NCBI RefSeq assembly: GCF_010183535.1
Contig: NC_071332.1
Location: 16,740,001 to 16,804,000, forward strand
Direction: 5' to 3'
Length of the DNA: 64,000 nt
Source of the DNA: Caenorhabditis remanei
Lineage: Eukaryota > Nematoda > Chromadorea > Rhabditida > Rhabditidae
A program made the translations under genes and the position numbers. Positions 19,739-30,170 of this stretch are shown in pieces. The notes beneath the pieces were generated by a model. The model had not been told where the DNA came from. It did not search any database and saw only the letters and a program-made list of their open reading frames with translations. How positions within the stretch are numbered: the stretch's first letter is position 1; the number at the start of each line of letters is the position of its first letter.

Positions 19739-20414
19739 TACTCCAACGTTTTACAGCAAAAGTCCGGGGCGTGAAGCGGGTTTGGTACTTTCTTTTCGGG
19801 TTAAGAATATATTCTTCAGGAAAATTGGTCTCGCTCAAGTATTGTGACAATCCTCGTAACGCTACCGAAGGTTTTCTAATTGGGTTTTCGTTGGAAAAAT
19901 CTTTGATAATTTTCGTCACGTTGTACATGGGAATCAATCGGTTTTTCAAGTAAAATTCGCCAGTCCGTTTATCAACTAGAAAATGACTTGGGTGACTGTT
20001 GAAGTGATTCCAGAGTTTGGTTTTACTTTCTTTTATCTTCTCTAAAGGGGTAACTGAAGGAGGAATGACGGGTAGAGGGGTGACAGAACGACTAGAGTTT
20101 GTCCTGATTGAGTAGTCACTGGCGGCATCATCAAAATTACTGACAGCATCCATGAAAACATCGTCTTCTAGACTTTTATCAACTTTGGCCTGTATTTCCG
20201 TTTCTTTCGGCTTTTCTGATTCTTTTACCGCATTTGCCTCATCATTCCGTTTTTTCACCAATGATGTTATTTGTTGTTGTAAAAGTGAGAGTTTGACATC
20301 GTTTTCCATTGGTGTTTCCAATATTTTGTTGACTGACTCATCCGCAGGGTTTCGATTTTTGACCAAATCTTCATGTTCTTCCACAGATAGTAGTATATAT
20401 TTATTGTAGGACAT
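19719..20414 (-). CDS. conserved-type Maverick protein, unknown (coiled-coil, 231 aa)
   Basis: ATG at 20414. Begins MSYNKYILLSVEEHEDLV, a start pattern I associate with a recurrent Polinton-side protein. A helical, glutamine/lysine-rich coiled-coil region follows (about 40-75), then a Ser/Pro linker (TPLPVIPPSVTPLEKI). A C-terminal domain has GEFYLKNRLIPMYNVTKII and ends in a basic RFTPRTFAVKRW tail. No catalytic motif. Overlaps its upstream neighbour by 14 nt and the integrase by 20 nt, so it belongs to the same transcription unit. Confidence 0.6.
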   Translation of the reverse strand: MSYNKYILLSVEEHEDLVKNRNPADESVNKILETPMENDVKLSLLQQQITSLVKKRNDEANAVKESEKPKETEIQAKVDKSLEDDVFMDAVSNFDDAASDYSIRTNSSRSVTPLPVIPPSVTPLEKIKESKTKLWNHFNSHPSHFLVDKRTGEFYLKNRLIPMYNVTKIIKDFSNENPIRKPSVALRGLSQYLSETNFPEEYILNPKRKYQTRFTPRTFAVKRWSNGGPGN

Positions 20415-20760
20415 GTTCCAGAATAGTAGAAGCAGCAGAAATCAAGACTGGCAAAAGGACGGCAATTGGGGTACCACCAGTTTGAATTAGAAACTGACGA
20501 GTTTCGTCAATATTTCGAAGTGTTGAAAGACGTCTCAAGTCGGCAGAATATCGTTGAAGACGACGGACGTTCTTTTGGGATATTTGAACATTTCCTTTCA
20601 AAACGTTATAAACCAGCTCTACCAAACAAATTAGCTTTTGGTCAGGAATTGCGTTGATTAGAGCAATACGGGCATTTTTGTCAGAAGTTGCCGAAAGAGC
20701 CATAATTTCATTGAAAGTCTTCAAATCCCACTGGGGATAGTTATTTCGGGACGTAGACAT
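20401..20760 (-). CDS. small conserved Maverick protein, unknown (119 aa)
   Basis: I choose the ATG at 20760 (MSTSRNNYPQW), which overlaps the ATPase gene by 20 nt, rather than 20790. Mostly helical; contains LRRLSTLRNIDETRQFLIQTGG followed by a hydrophobic segment (AVLLPVLISAASTIL) that could span or insert into a membrane. The helix plus Q-GG plus hydrophobic tail pattern recurs in Polintons next to the ATPase. Role unknown. Confidence 0.55.
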   Translation of the reverse strand: MSTSRNNYPQWDLKTFNEIMALSATSDKNARIALINAIPDQKLICLVELVYNVLKGNVQISQKNVRRLQRYSADLRRLSTLRNIDETRQFLIQTGGTPIAVLLPVLISAASTILEHVLQ

Positions 20761-21370
20761 GAGTAATATTTCCAGGAAGTATATTATCACGATACCGAAT
20801 TTTGTCAGGACAACTTTTGTGAAGATCGATCAACAAGTAAGTATAGGGTTGACTGGTCGCGTCAGAATAAATGGAGAGAAAAGTGTTACAGCCTCCTGGC
20901 ATAAGCTGGGAACCCAAACAACGGACACTTGATTTATCCGAGTTATTCTTGAATAGAATGATATAACTTGCTTGGAGGCGGAGATTTCTTATAACTTTTG
21001 AATAGAAAATGGTGTGAAGGAGAAACATTACGGTCATATCGTAGTGATGAGCCAAAACTGACACTAGACGCTCCATTCCAGAGTTTTGGTCGATTTTCGT
21101 CATCAAGTCATCAATTACCACCATAGCCCGTTCCGTCTTATATTTCTTCAATTCTTCGAGATTTGGTAGTCCTTCGCGTAAAATGATATCTTTCCGGTTT
21201 TTCATAGAATCGGGTACACTTTCGAACGTGTCATAGTACCAAAAACATATCTTACTGTCCACATCAAAAATTGTATTCCTTTGATCGACTATTTTCCGTG
21301 CCAAAGTACTTTTTCCCTGGCCACTAGGACCAACAACAAGAATAGTAGACTGCCAAGCAAGCTTAACCAT
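20741..21370 (-). CDS. Maverick FtsK/HerA-type genome-packaging ATPase
   Basis: 209 residues from ATG at 21370. Walker A is GPSGQGKST (about residues 14-22), Walker B is MVVIDDLM (about 83-90), and an MFLLHTIF/QxSYIILFKN region corresponds to the sensor strands of A32-like packaging ATPases. In the family it pumps viral DNA into capsids. Length matches compact Polinton ATPases. No interruptions. It is the first of four overlapping genes leading to the integrase. Confidence 0.9.
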   Translation of the reverse strand: MVKLAWQSTILVVGPSGQGKSTLARKIVDQRNTIFDVDSKICFWYYDTFESVPDSMKNRKDIILREGLPNLEELKKYKTERAMVVIDDLMTKIDQNSGMERLVSVLAHHYDMTVMFLLHTIFYSKVIRNLRLQASYIILFKNNSDKSSVRCLGSQLMPGGCNTFLSIYSDATSQPYTYLLIDLHKSCPDKIRYRDNILPGNITHVYVPK

Positions 21371-21811
21371 GATGAATGAATAATTTTTTGAACATTTTTA
21401 TTTCTTTTTTATTCCATTCGATGCGAAAAAATTTGTATTATTTTTTTGATTACTGGAGAATCTCATGAATCTTCCATTTTATCGCATAATTTCCGATATT
21501 AACACATTTCCGACAATATTTCACTAAAATATGTGATGGCCGTCCCGTAAATCGACACGGCCTATCTTTTCTGGCTCCCAGGCCCCGGCCCCGCGCAAGT
21601 GCGTAGTACACCACGGGCATTGCACACTTTTCCCATCTCTCAACTATTTCATCATCGCCCCTCTTCACCCGTCTGTCTATGTGTCTGCTTGCTTCCCTCA
21701 CTACTTTGACGCAGACTTGAAAAAAAATATTTATTAAGAAAAAAAATATATACAAAAAGAAAAATTCTTTACCCGATGTCGATACCCGAGTGGCGGTGTA
21801 AACCCGAAAAA
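21371..21811. other. Maverick gap between ATPase and polymerase, with short direct repeats
   Basis: Contains GTAAATCGACACGGCC at about 21,546, a motif I recall as common in Caenorhabditis repeats. It also has a 28-bp imperfect direct repeat, CGATACCCGAGTGGCGGTGT at about 21,780 and CGATACCCGAATGGCAGTGT at about 21,822; the second copy overlaps the end of the polymerase gene. An open frame at 21450-21755 has no recognisable domain and I leave it out. Confidence 0.45.
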
Positions 21812-24800
21812 TTATTTATGGCGATACCCGAATGGCAGTGTTGACCCGTCCGAAAGAACCCGTCTTTTGTTGAAGGTGTACCTCATTTGTTTCTCAATAT
21901 CTTGGGCGTAGACATTGTGCTCCCGATCCCTCCGCATGGTGAACTGGGGCACCTTCTGAACCGTCCTCGGTGTGATTTCCTCCAAGACCTCCTCAACCAT
22001 CGTCTTCATGTTGTCGAACGTGACGATCTTGTCCGCGGCCGACGTCATTGTGAAGCCTTTGGCCTTAATGGAGATCTGAAAAAAATTTAAAAGTTTTATG
22101 AATACATTTTTTTTTAGTTGTTTACCTTTTCTTCACCGGTTTCCATCACCTGTTTGTAACTGTAGGTTTTGGGACCTAAAGTTACAAATTCGGTCATGGT
22201 GCCACTCAACTCGCTGGTCAGGGATCCCAAATATTTGCCCAGATCTTCCTTGAGAGGGTCTTCTTCTCCATCTGGGACCGTGTAGATGAGGGAGTCTGTG
22301 TCTGAAAAAATATATTTGTGAATGAATTTTCAAAGTTAAAAATTTACCGGTATAGACCAGATTGTCTGCCCCCACTTTCTCCATCAGCTCATACAAGCGG
22401 AGCCTGGCATGAGATGTCGTCAGCGCAGCGATGTGCATGGCACTCGTCCGGAGACTCTGGAGGCATTCCGCTCTTTTTTGGTGTTTGACGACGAGGGTAT
22501 CATTGACGGCTCTCACGTCTTGAATCTCGACGGTTTTATCGTAAAGAATACGATAAAACTTGGCCGGATCAATAATGATTGACGTGTTCGTCTTATCCAC
22601 CCTCTGGGCCGTTTTTCCCCACTAAAATAAAACTTTCAGATTTTTAAAAATTTAATAAAAAACTTACGAGTGAGTTGAGCAAGAGTTTGGAGACGGCTCG
22701 CTTTCCGGGGTTCTTCTCCATCTTATCGGCATCCAACTCGATAGCCTCCATGGTCCGGTACCCTTCAATGAAAGCCTCCTTTTCTTCCGGGGTGACGACT
22801 GTCTCTGGCCATCCACTGGCGTGCTGTAATAATATTTTTTCATATTTGTTTTTAATGAAAAACTTACAATTTTCTCCACCATCATCGTATTGATATAAGA
22901 GGTGAAGAGTCCTCCCTCGCTCTGCTCGTTGTTTTCAAGCCAAAGTGGGTATTCGATGGCCTATAAATTTAATTTTTCTTAAAAATAAATGTAATCAACT
23001 TACATGGAAAACTTCCAAAATTTTGTAGCCCAACTTGAGGGCTTTGCCGAGCTCGAAGGTGGTGTACACACCAGTGAATGACCTTTCATCATCTGTGTGG
23101 TGGCAATCTTCTTGATTCTCCTCTCTCATACAAACTGAGGAAATATATAATTTTGGGAAACTTGAAGAAAATACTTACTTTTGCAGAGTCCAAAGACCAA
23201 CTTTCCAGACGTTTTGTCTGCAATAAGAGGGAGTCGGAGATCATCAGGTGCCAACACCCGACACAGCATGAATCCTAAGAATGGGATGTCTTCTGGAGCA
23301 GTCATTGGGACTTTGAGGTCCTTTGCTGGAACATCTCTTGGCGGTCCGACGGGGAAACAGCAGTACTTCATCACGGAGGGGTATAAGCTGAAGAAAAAAA
23401 ATACGATTTTATGATAAAGATTGTGGAAAATATACCTGATGACGTCATTGAAGTTGATAACTTTCCCTTTGTCATCGACAATCAGCTTAAAAACCTCAGT
23501 CCGCCCACCAACCAAGGCTCTCTCCATTTGGAGGATCCCCTAAAATATTATTTGTATTTTTTTTTTAGTTTGAAAAACTTACGGAAACTTCATGATTAGC
23601 GAAAAAGTCCGCCATTTCCGGGTTATTTCGGAGCTCTGTGTCGACATCACACTCCCAAACAACCTCCACAGGATAACCACTTTCCTTCAGTTCGGCCAGT
23701 CGCATACGATCCCTCTCTCGAACCTCCTCGCCAGTCATGTCGCCAATCATTGAGTCATCGGCAAACGAACACGAATGGGCATGCCAGTAACACCCCTAAA
23801 CAAAAAATTAATTATGTTGAAAACAACTGTCAGACTCACATTAAACTCAATTATTTTTCCTTCCGGATACCTGTCGCATTTATCGATGAATCCATCGACC
23901 CGGAACCTGCCGATCTGAAATAAAATTTATCATTTTAGGAAAAAAACCACAATCTTCTCACCATCTTTTCACCATATGTCGACGAAATGTCGACTTGGAC
24001 TCCGTCCCTATGTCCAATCCATGCCAAATACTTTTGGCTTTTGATTGAAGAATTATAGGAAGCGGATGGCTTGACATCAAGAACGATTGGGCATCCGTTT
24101 CGAAGGTGATTCCGGCGAAATGTGGTCATCGCGGCAGAAGCGATAGTGACCGACTCCTGTAAGAAACGCAGACAGTTAGAGAAATGATCGTCGTGAGGGA
24201 AAGTGTGGGGGCACCATATGGTCGGGTGAGAGAGTGGAGAAATAGACGGGGAAAGAACCAACCTCTAACAGACAGACATCTGTCAACTCTTCGAAGGCCT
24301 TCAGGAAAGTAGTCATTGATGTGGCGAGGATATACACATCATTATAACAGTACTTGATCAACTCTTCACAAAAGTTGAACTTCTTGTTGGACGACTTGTA
24401 TTCCTCCCTTTCCTCAGCAAGTACCTTCTCCATACGTTTTCTCTCCGATGCCGACTTGTTATCCAACGTGAAGTACTCGTTTGCCGGGAGATCTCCCTCA
24501 TAATCATAGTTTTCTTCTTTTATAAACTTGATTGGGAAATCTCTGGAAAGGTTTTTTTCTATATTTTTCAAGATAATAAATTACTTACCCCTTCAGAGAA
24601 TCCACCTCGAAAGTTTTTCCCATTGTGGCTAGACTCATCGGGAGGTACTTCATGGAATCGACCATCCGGACACCATTGTGCTTCAGATAAACGAGCTTCG
24701 TGCCGTCCAGGCATACTTCCGGTGCCGATTTGTTGGAAGCGATGAGACTCTGGAGGATGAATTGTCCGTCGTATCTGAAAGAAATTTAACAAAATTAGAA

Positions 24801-27112
24801 AGTTTTTCATTTTTCACTTGCCCAGACATGTTGTGGGCGACAAGCGTTGAGCCCTTGTTTTCCTCAGAGATCACGAATTGTCCGATCTCGGACTTACAGT
24901 CCAGATCTCTGTTGGCGTAATAGATGCTCTCGATTATTTTTATTCGGCCATTTGGAGAACACCGGGCACATGTGTCGGAGTCATCCTTGATTTCAGGCTT
25001 CGTGCCATCATACTTGACCGTCTTTGGAATCGTCGAGGAGCATTCTGGGCAACATCTGATCCCGGTGAAGACGATCGGGATCTGTTCTCCTTCCTCCACA
25101 GCCTTACTCTGAAATTTTTTATATTTTTTCTGACCAATATAAGAGTACACAAACCTCGATATCGTAGTAGAAGTACGTCCGAGTGAGCCTCTTCTCATTC
25201 TTCTTGCTGACGGTCATCGTACAGTGGTGGAATTCCGCCCTCATACACTGACATCGGTGGCAGAAATTTTCTCCACATTCGTGAGGCCTGGCATTCTTGT
25301 TGCGGAAGTAGGGCGTCTCACATTTTTTGCAGAATTTTGTGTGATCGCACCTACTTTTTCCACCTCGTGGCCCTAAAAACAAATAGTTAGTCTTGCCCTT
25401 TATGATTATTTATTTACCTTTCTCGAGATGGTTTTGGTAGCATGCCTCCGAGGGGAAGTGGACATGACACTTCTGGCATTCTACGGGTTTATCATCCTTC
25501 GTTTTAGGACAGTTCTGCTTGCCACATTTTCTGTGGATCAACTTGCAGTTGTAGTGTGAGGCCACGTCCCTGAATTTTGCGTCACACTTGCCGCAATAAT
25601 ACCAGGTATCGAGGAGGGCGCACACACTTCTGACACCACGGAAATGACCATTTGAGAGATAGAGAACCAGCAGTTTTTTCTCTCCAGTGTAGTCACCTTT
25701 GAAGAATGGCAGAGTGGAATTTTGTTCGAATACCAGGATTTTGTACTTCTTGAAGACTGTTTCTTGGAAGGCTTTGATATCCAGATAACCAAAGTTTTCA
25801 GACTTTGTAACTCCCGCCTTCTAAAATAAAATAAATAGTTTCCCAATGTTTCAACGGACAAATATTACCTTTTTGATGTCCTCAACAGTTTCAAAAAGCC
25901 ACTTGTAGCGGTTGGGGTTGCTATCGGACTTCTTCAAACTAGCTTTGTAGTTGTAGCGAGCTGTGGCTGTTTTCTTCTCTTGCCAAATGGAGTAGTACAG
26001 TGCTTGGAGGAGTGCATGAGGGAGGCAGTTTTTGGAGACTATAACAAAGTTTACTTTTTCAACAATTAATTTTAGAATTTATCAAAACCTTTATTCTGCA
26101 AAACATTTGTTGCTCCTTTTCGTCCAAAACTTGATACGGCCTCATCTCTATCTTCTTTTTCTATTGTGTCCTCCTCCTCCTCTACTTCTTCTTCTTCTTC
26201 TTCTTCTACCTCGTCCCCTCCGTTTTCCTCCACTTCTCCGAGAACTCTATCATCAATTTCCCTTCTCTCATACATTTCCATATCATAGTCTCCTTCTTCA
26301 TCATCCAGGAAATCGTCGAATTCTCCCTCCTTTTCGACTTCTTCATCATCTCCATCATCAGAGCACCCCGCTTCGTCATCGAGGAAAGGGCAACCTCCTC
26401 TCCTCTTTTTCGACTTTACAGAGCGGGTCTCTTCCCTTTCTGCCCTAGCCTCCTCTCTAGTTTCCTCCTCCGCCCTTTTTTGTTTCTCGAAAGCAATTAG
26501 TTCGAGAAGTTTTTCAGTGTCAAACTTTCTTTTACGTCCTCGCTTTGATTTCGGAGAAACTTCAGGGGGAACGTCTCCAGAACCCACTGCCGGTGTGACA
26601 TAAGTCAACATCACCGACAACTCGGGGACGTCCAATTCCAATGGAGAGCGACTCGACTGACTCATTCTCTCCATGTTGAAGACAATGTCATCTATCGTCA
26701 CTCTTCCTATTGGTTTTAGAGGGAGGCCAATATGTTCTACTAAACTATCAGAAAAAATAGTCACTCCGACATGAAGGTCGGTCGTGGAAGCTCTAGAGGG
26801 GGCATGTTTCTTCATCAGATCTATCAGAGCCTGGGCAAACATTTCGGGGCCTTGGGGGTGGAGAATAATGTTTCGGGGGACCCGCAATTTTATTGTGACA
26901 TGAGTCACAACATTTCGGAATGGTCCTTCCCCTCTACGGACTACCTTCGTGAGCTCTTTCAGGCTAGCTCCGCCCACTTGGACCTAATAAATTAAAAACT
27001 GTTTAAACCCCACAAATAATTTTATTTCACTCACGAGTCCACTTCGCAACTCCTCCATTTCAGTCTCCTCCACCTGCTCCAGGACTGCATTGAGTACTTG
27101 TTGAACGGCCAT
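21812..27112 (-). CDS. protein-primed DNA polymerase B of the Maverick, many exons
   Basis: Starts at the ATG at 27112 and ends with GYRHK at 21812; introns are short GT/AG. An N-terminal region (about 27.1-26.1 kb) ends in a long Glu/Asp-rich tract. A zinc-binding Cys/His region follows at 25.6-25.2 kb (CKKCETPYFRNK, CHRCQCMRAEFHHC). The 3'-5' exonuclease motifs are FYYDIE (about 25.15 kb), VAHNMSGQ (about 24.84 kb) and YCYNDVYIL (about 24.34 kb). Polymerase motif A (DVIS-LYPSV) is split by an intron near 23,392-23,437, motif B (KLLLNS) lies near 22,680, and motif C (DTDSLIY) follows the intron near 22,303. All catalytic acidic residues are present. In Polintons it replicates the element using a terminal protein primer. 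No break found, but I did not resolve every exon edge. Confidence 0.88.
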
Positions 27113-27138
27113 TTTGAATTACGACGAGAATACTGAAA

Positions 27139-27399
27139 ATGATACAATCAGCTCCAAAGAAGGTTATGAACGAGGACAATACTGGCTATTTTGTCCCACA
27201 AGAAAGTTTCAATCAAAACGGAATGGTGAGTATAAATTATTTACTAAAAAATTAAAGAAAAATTCAGATAAGCTCAACAATCGGAAACGAAAGTATGGCT
27301 TTCACACAGCCGCCGCCGTCAAAAACAACGAAAAGAGTCGAAAGTTTTATTTTCAACTTTAATAAAGGGTCGTCACCGACCATCAACATACAAAAATGA
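27139..27399 (+). CDS. small spliced Maverick gene, 72 aa, ends in an F-x-KGSxPxINI motif
   Basis: Two exons, 27139-27225 and 27268-27399, with a 42-bp GT/AG intron; ATG to TGA is in frame. It starts only 26 bp from the polymerase ATG on the other strand, so the two genes share a very short divergent promoter. The protein is polar, with a QPPPSK linker and the C-terminal string FIFNFNKGSSPTINIQK. A homologous tail occurs in a relic at about 28,600-28,470 on the minus strand, so the tail is conserved between two copies and is probably the functional part. No known domain. Confidence 0.6.
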
Positions 27400-27698
27400 A
27401 AGAATGGTGGAGCCGGGAGGGAGAGAGAGGGGGCGAATTTTTGTGTAATGTTTTGATTTCCCTTTCGTATCATCTCGTGACAGGTTTATCATTATAAATC
27501 CATTAAGTGCAACAATTCCTGAAATTAAACCCCGCCCCCTTTCAGCTGCTATCATTCATTTCATTATTTTTTCTTCTTACTGTGCGGTCGGTTTCTCCAC
27601 CGCTCTCCCTTTCCCGACACTTTCTGTTTCGTTTACTTTTTGTTTCTTTCTTCTTCTCCCAAAAAATAAATTTGTGTACTTTCATTTCTGTAGAATAA

Positions 27699-28271
27699 AT
27701 GTCTCATGTCTACTCCTCCAACGAAAACGCCAAAGCCGTTAAGGATCTTTCAAAATCCTACAAGAATAAATCAGCCAAGAGCGAAGGTCCCATTTCCGAC
27801 GAAATCAAGAAAATCGTCCACCCATCGCGGACTTCATTGAAAAGAAAGAGAGAGGAAAAAGGAGAAGAGGACGGGACCGTCAGAAAAATGGTAATTTATT
27901 TACTTTGTCATATAAAATAGTATTTTTTATATTTCAGGAATGGCTCAAGATGAAGGCTAAGGACGCCGTGATCCCAACCGAGACAAATGCTGTGGTGAAG
28001 CCGGAGTATCTCTTCAGGGAACCAGGAGCGATCGTTTTCAACATCTGTTACCCCTGCAAAAAATTCAACTCAGAACGCCAGGTGGAAGTCGTCGAGCCTG
28101 GAATGGTACAAATCCGTAAGTTTTATAAATTTTATAATTTTTCCGTGTATTTATTTTTTAATTTCAGCATTGGCTTTGTGCAGTGTCTGTCGAAACCATC
28201 TGAATCTCCAGCGCCAAATCAAGTTCTTCCAGTTCGAAATTCCAACCGTCAAGAAGGAGTATAATCTGTAA
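27699..28271 (+). CDS. putative zinc-binding small protein of the Maverick, 157 aa
   Basis: Three exons, 27699-27890, 27938-28115 and 28168-28271, GT/AG introns of 47 and 52 bp, phases agree. The N-terminal third is highly charged (Lys, Glu, Ser) and probably disordered, with LKRKREEK as a candidate nuclear-localisation signal. The C-terminal half has two CxxC knuckles, ICYPCKKF and LCSVCRNH, about 35 residues apart, which could form one zinc ribbon. No family recognised. On the plus strand near the right repeat, opposite to the structural genes, suggesting separate (early?) expression. Confidence 0.6.
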
Positions 28272-28399
28272 TTCTTTTGAAGGAAAATACCCCTCTCTCT
28301 TTTCCACACTTTCCCGTTTTCCCCCTCCTTTTCTGCCCTCATGTTTTCCCGCATAGTCCCCTTTCGTCCCCAGAAAGACAAGTTTATTAATGACCAATT

Positions 28400-29260
28400 T
28401 ATTCTTCAAAGTAACTAAAAGGAAGAGTAAAACTATCAGGCAATAAAATCCATTTCCAAACGTTCAGTCCTTTTTGTATATGTTTATCACAGGAGCCGAA
28501 CCTTTTGCGAAATGAAAGGTGTACGCGTCCTTTTTCTTTTCGGCTTTCTGTGTTTGATTGTGTGGGATGGGTGTTTCGTTGAATAGGGCCATTGCCTGAA
28601 ATTTTCAAGTTTTCCATAAAAATTGACCGATAAATCTAGTATATAAACTCACCATACTGACGGAATCCACAAATTTTACGCCCTTGTGTTTCAAAAACAC
28701 TAGTTTTGTTCCATCCAGAGCGGTTTGAGGTTTGGAGACCAGGACAATCGGTGTCCCGTTTTTCAAATGGTCTCTTCTGAAGACCTGCATGGCAGCAGAT
28801 GCGGCAGTGACGGCCTCCTGCAAGAAATTGCGAGTTTGTAGGATTAAAAAATGTTTTTCCTACCTCCAACAAGCATACATCAACCATCTCCTCAAACGAC
28901 TTCTCAAAGTTTGTCATGGCCGATGCGAGAATGAAGACATCGTTATAACAATTTCTTCCACAAAATTGAACTTTTTGTGTGTTACCCGCTCCGATGCCAA
29001 AAACTCTTCCAATTCCTTTCGCTTTACTGGTGATTTGTTGTCAAGATCGTAATATTCGTCGTCGGGAATATTTGAGGTGCTTCCTTGTTGCTGGCAATCA
29101 GTTTTTCGATAATAAACTGAGCATCATATCTGAAAAGTGATTTTACACACATAGTTTGGAGAGAAAATAATTACCTCGATGCATTATGTGCCACAGCCAG
29201 AGCCCCCATGCTCTTCTGATAACAAGTAGATTTCGGTATTGATTGATGTAGAATAGAAGG
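28400..29260 (-). pseudogene. rearranged relic of a second polymerase B plus small-gene tail
   Basis: Minus-strand fragments match the nearby polymerase but are diverged and out of order: YDAQFIIEKLIASNK (about 29,110), then DNKSPVKRKELEEFLAS, CYNDVFILASAMTNF (exonuclease III, about 28,940), EAVTAASAAMQVFRRDHLKNG (about 28,800) and finally DGTKLVFLKHKGVKFVDS (about 28,700), which in the intact gene lies upstream of exonuclease III. An exon at about 28,600-28,470 then carries an FHFAKGSAPVINIYKKD tail like that of the 27139-27399 gene. Frames are broken by a deletion at about 29,070. Evidence of an older or different Maverick incorporated near the right end. Confidence 0.7.
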
Positions 29261-29539
29261 AAATTAATAAATTACTTTTAGGACTCAGAAAAAATCAGAA
29301 TTAAATAGAGATAGGACACCGCTGGCGTCCAAAAATAATATAGAATGAAGGAAAAGATGCAATGAAAAACTATTTATACTGACCAAACGTCTGGTTTTTC
29401 AAAGACAAAGAAAAATGAATCATCTCAAAGTACACCAAAAAGCTCACGTAGGAGTGGGCACCGTGCCAACTTTCAAACATTCACAATAAACGAGGAAGAT
29501 TTATATTGAAAAAATCAGAAAACTGATATATCTATTTAT
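29261..29539. other. Maverick right interior, nothing recognised
   Basis: AT-rich sequence between the polymerase relic and the right terminal repeat. No ORF, splice signals or repeats that I can support. Confidence 0.4.
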
Positions 29540-30164
29540 ATCAATGATGCGGACGCCGCGCGCGACTCATCCGCGACGCATTTTTTCAGAGATACCGTAT
29601 TCTCTGAAATTTGGGTCTCGAAACGATTTGTCAGATATAGTGTAGTTTCAAAAATTTTTTTTTTTTCAAAAAGCATAAGTAATTAACGAAAAAAGTAATT
29701 AAATAATTTCAGAGAAATCATTGCTCAGTCTTAAATTCATCCTCCCCCTTCCTTTTTCCCTACACACAATCTGCCGTGTTGGGTCTCTCTCCCTCCCGGT
29801 TCCCCTCTCGCGCCCGAGACCCCTCACTATGTCTACCACATCTACCCCTCCGGTTTAGTTTACACACTTAGCACAGGGGTTGTGCTCTGAGTCAACACAC
29901 ACCGGGTCGGGGGTTCGGGGGCACATGGAAAAATCAAAAAATTCAATTAGGCCCCAAGGAGACAGTACCGATGAGTCATCCTTACGAGGGAGCCATGGAG
30001 CTTGAGAGGGAGCCATGCGAGAGAGTATGGAAGAGGAGGAGACGCAGACAAACGAGAGAGAGAGAGCGCGCAGAGAAACCGTCTCACACGACGAGAGAGT
30101 GAGAGAGCGCAGCATGCGAAATTAAAATGGTCCCAAATACCCCCCCCCCCCCCCACACTTCTCT
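29540..30164 (-). repeat. right terminal inverted repeat of the Maverick
   Basis: About 625 bp, reverse-complementary to 10518-10746 plus 11813-12209, ending in a C-run of 15 and CACACTTCTCT. The C-run is longer than the G-run of 10 at the left end, as expected for a slippage-prone tract. It lacks the nested element found in the left repeat. Confidence 0.9.
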
Positions 30165-30170
30165 CAGCAA
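30165..30170. repeat. right target-site duplication CAGCAA
   Basis: Exact copy of 10512-10517. The following TCGCCCGTGACCAGCAGCTT continues the paralogous spacer found uninterrupted near 34,003. Confidence 0.9.

Larger units (their letters stand above)
10518..30164. mobile_element. Maverick/Polinton virus-like DNA transposon, full length
   Basis: 19,647 bp with long terminal inverted repeats beginning AGAGAAGTGTGGGG, exact 6-bp target duplications, and the defining gene set: protein-primed DNA polymerase B, FtsK/HerA-type packaging ATPase, retroviral-like integrase, penton-like minor capsid, double-jelly-roll major capsid, PX-like basic protein and adenain-like protease. Almost all genes lie on the minus strand from 27.1 kb down to 12.8 kb; two small genes are on the plus strand near the right end. 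The major capsid gene is interrupted and one repeat carries a nested transposon, so the copy is probably not independently packaged, though the replication and integration genes look readable. I searched by eye for the membrane fusogen carried by some nematode Mavericks and found none. Confidence 0.96.

Noticed and set aside
21450..21755. 101-codon minus-strand frame between ATPase and polymerase
   Set aside because: No recognisable domain, contains a common Caenorhabditis repeat motif, and does not overlap neighbours as the other block genes do.
26032..26448. 138-codon plus-strand frame rich in Leu, Pro and His
   Set aside because: Mirror of the Glu/Asp-rich coding tract of the polymerase gene on the other strand.
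10518..30164. A viral-type membrane fusogen in the Maverick, as reported for some nematode Mavericks
   Set aside because: Every long frame is accounted for by other genes, and no large secreted/transmembrane ORF exists in this copy.
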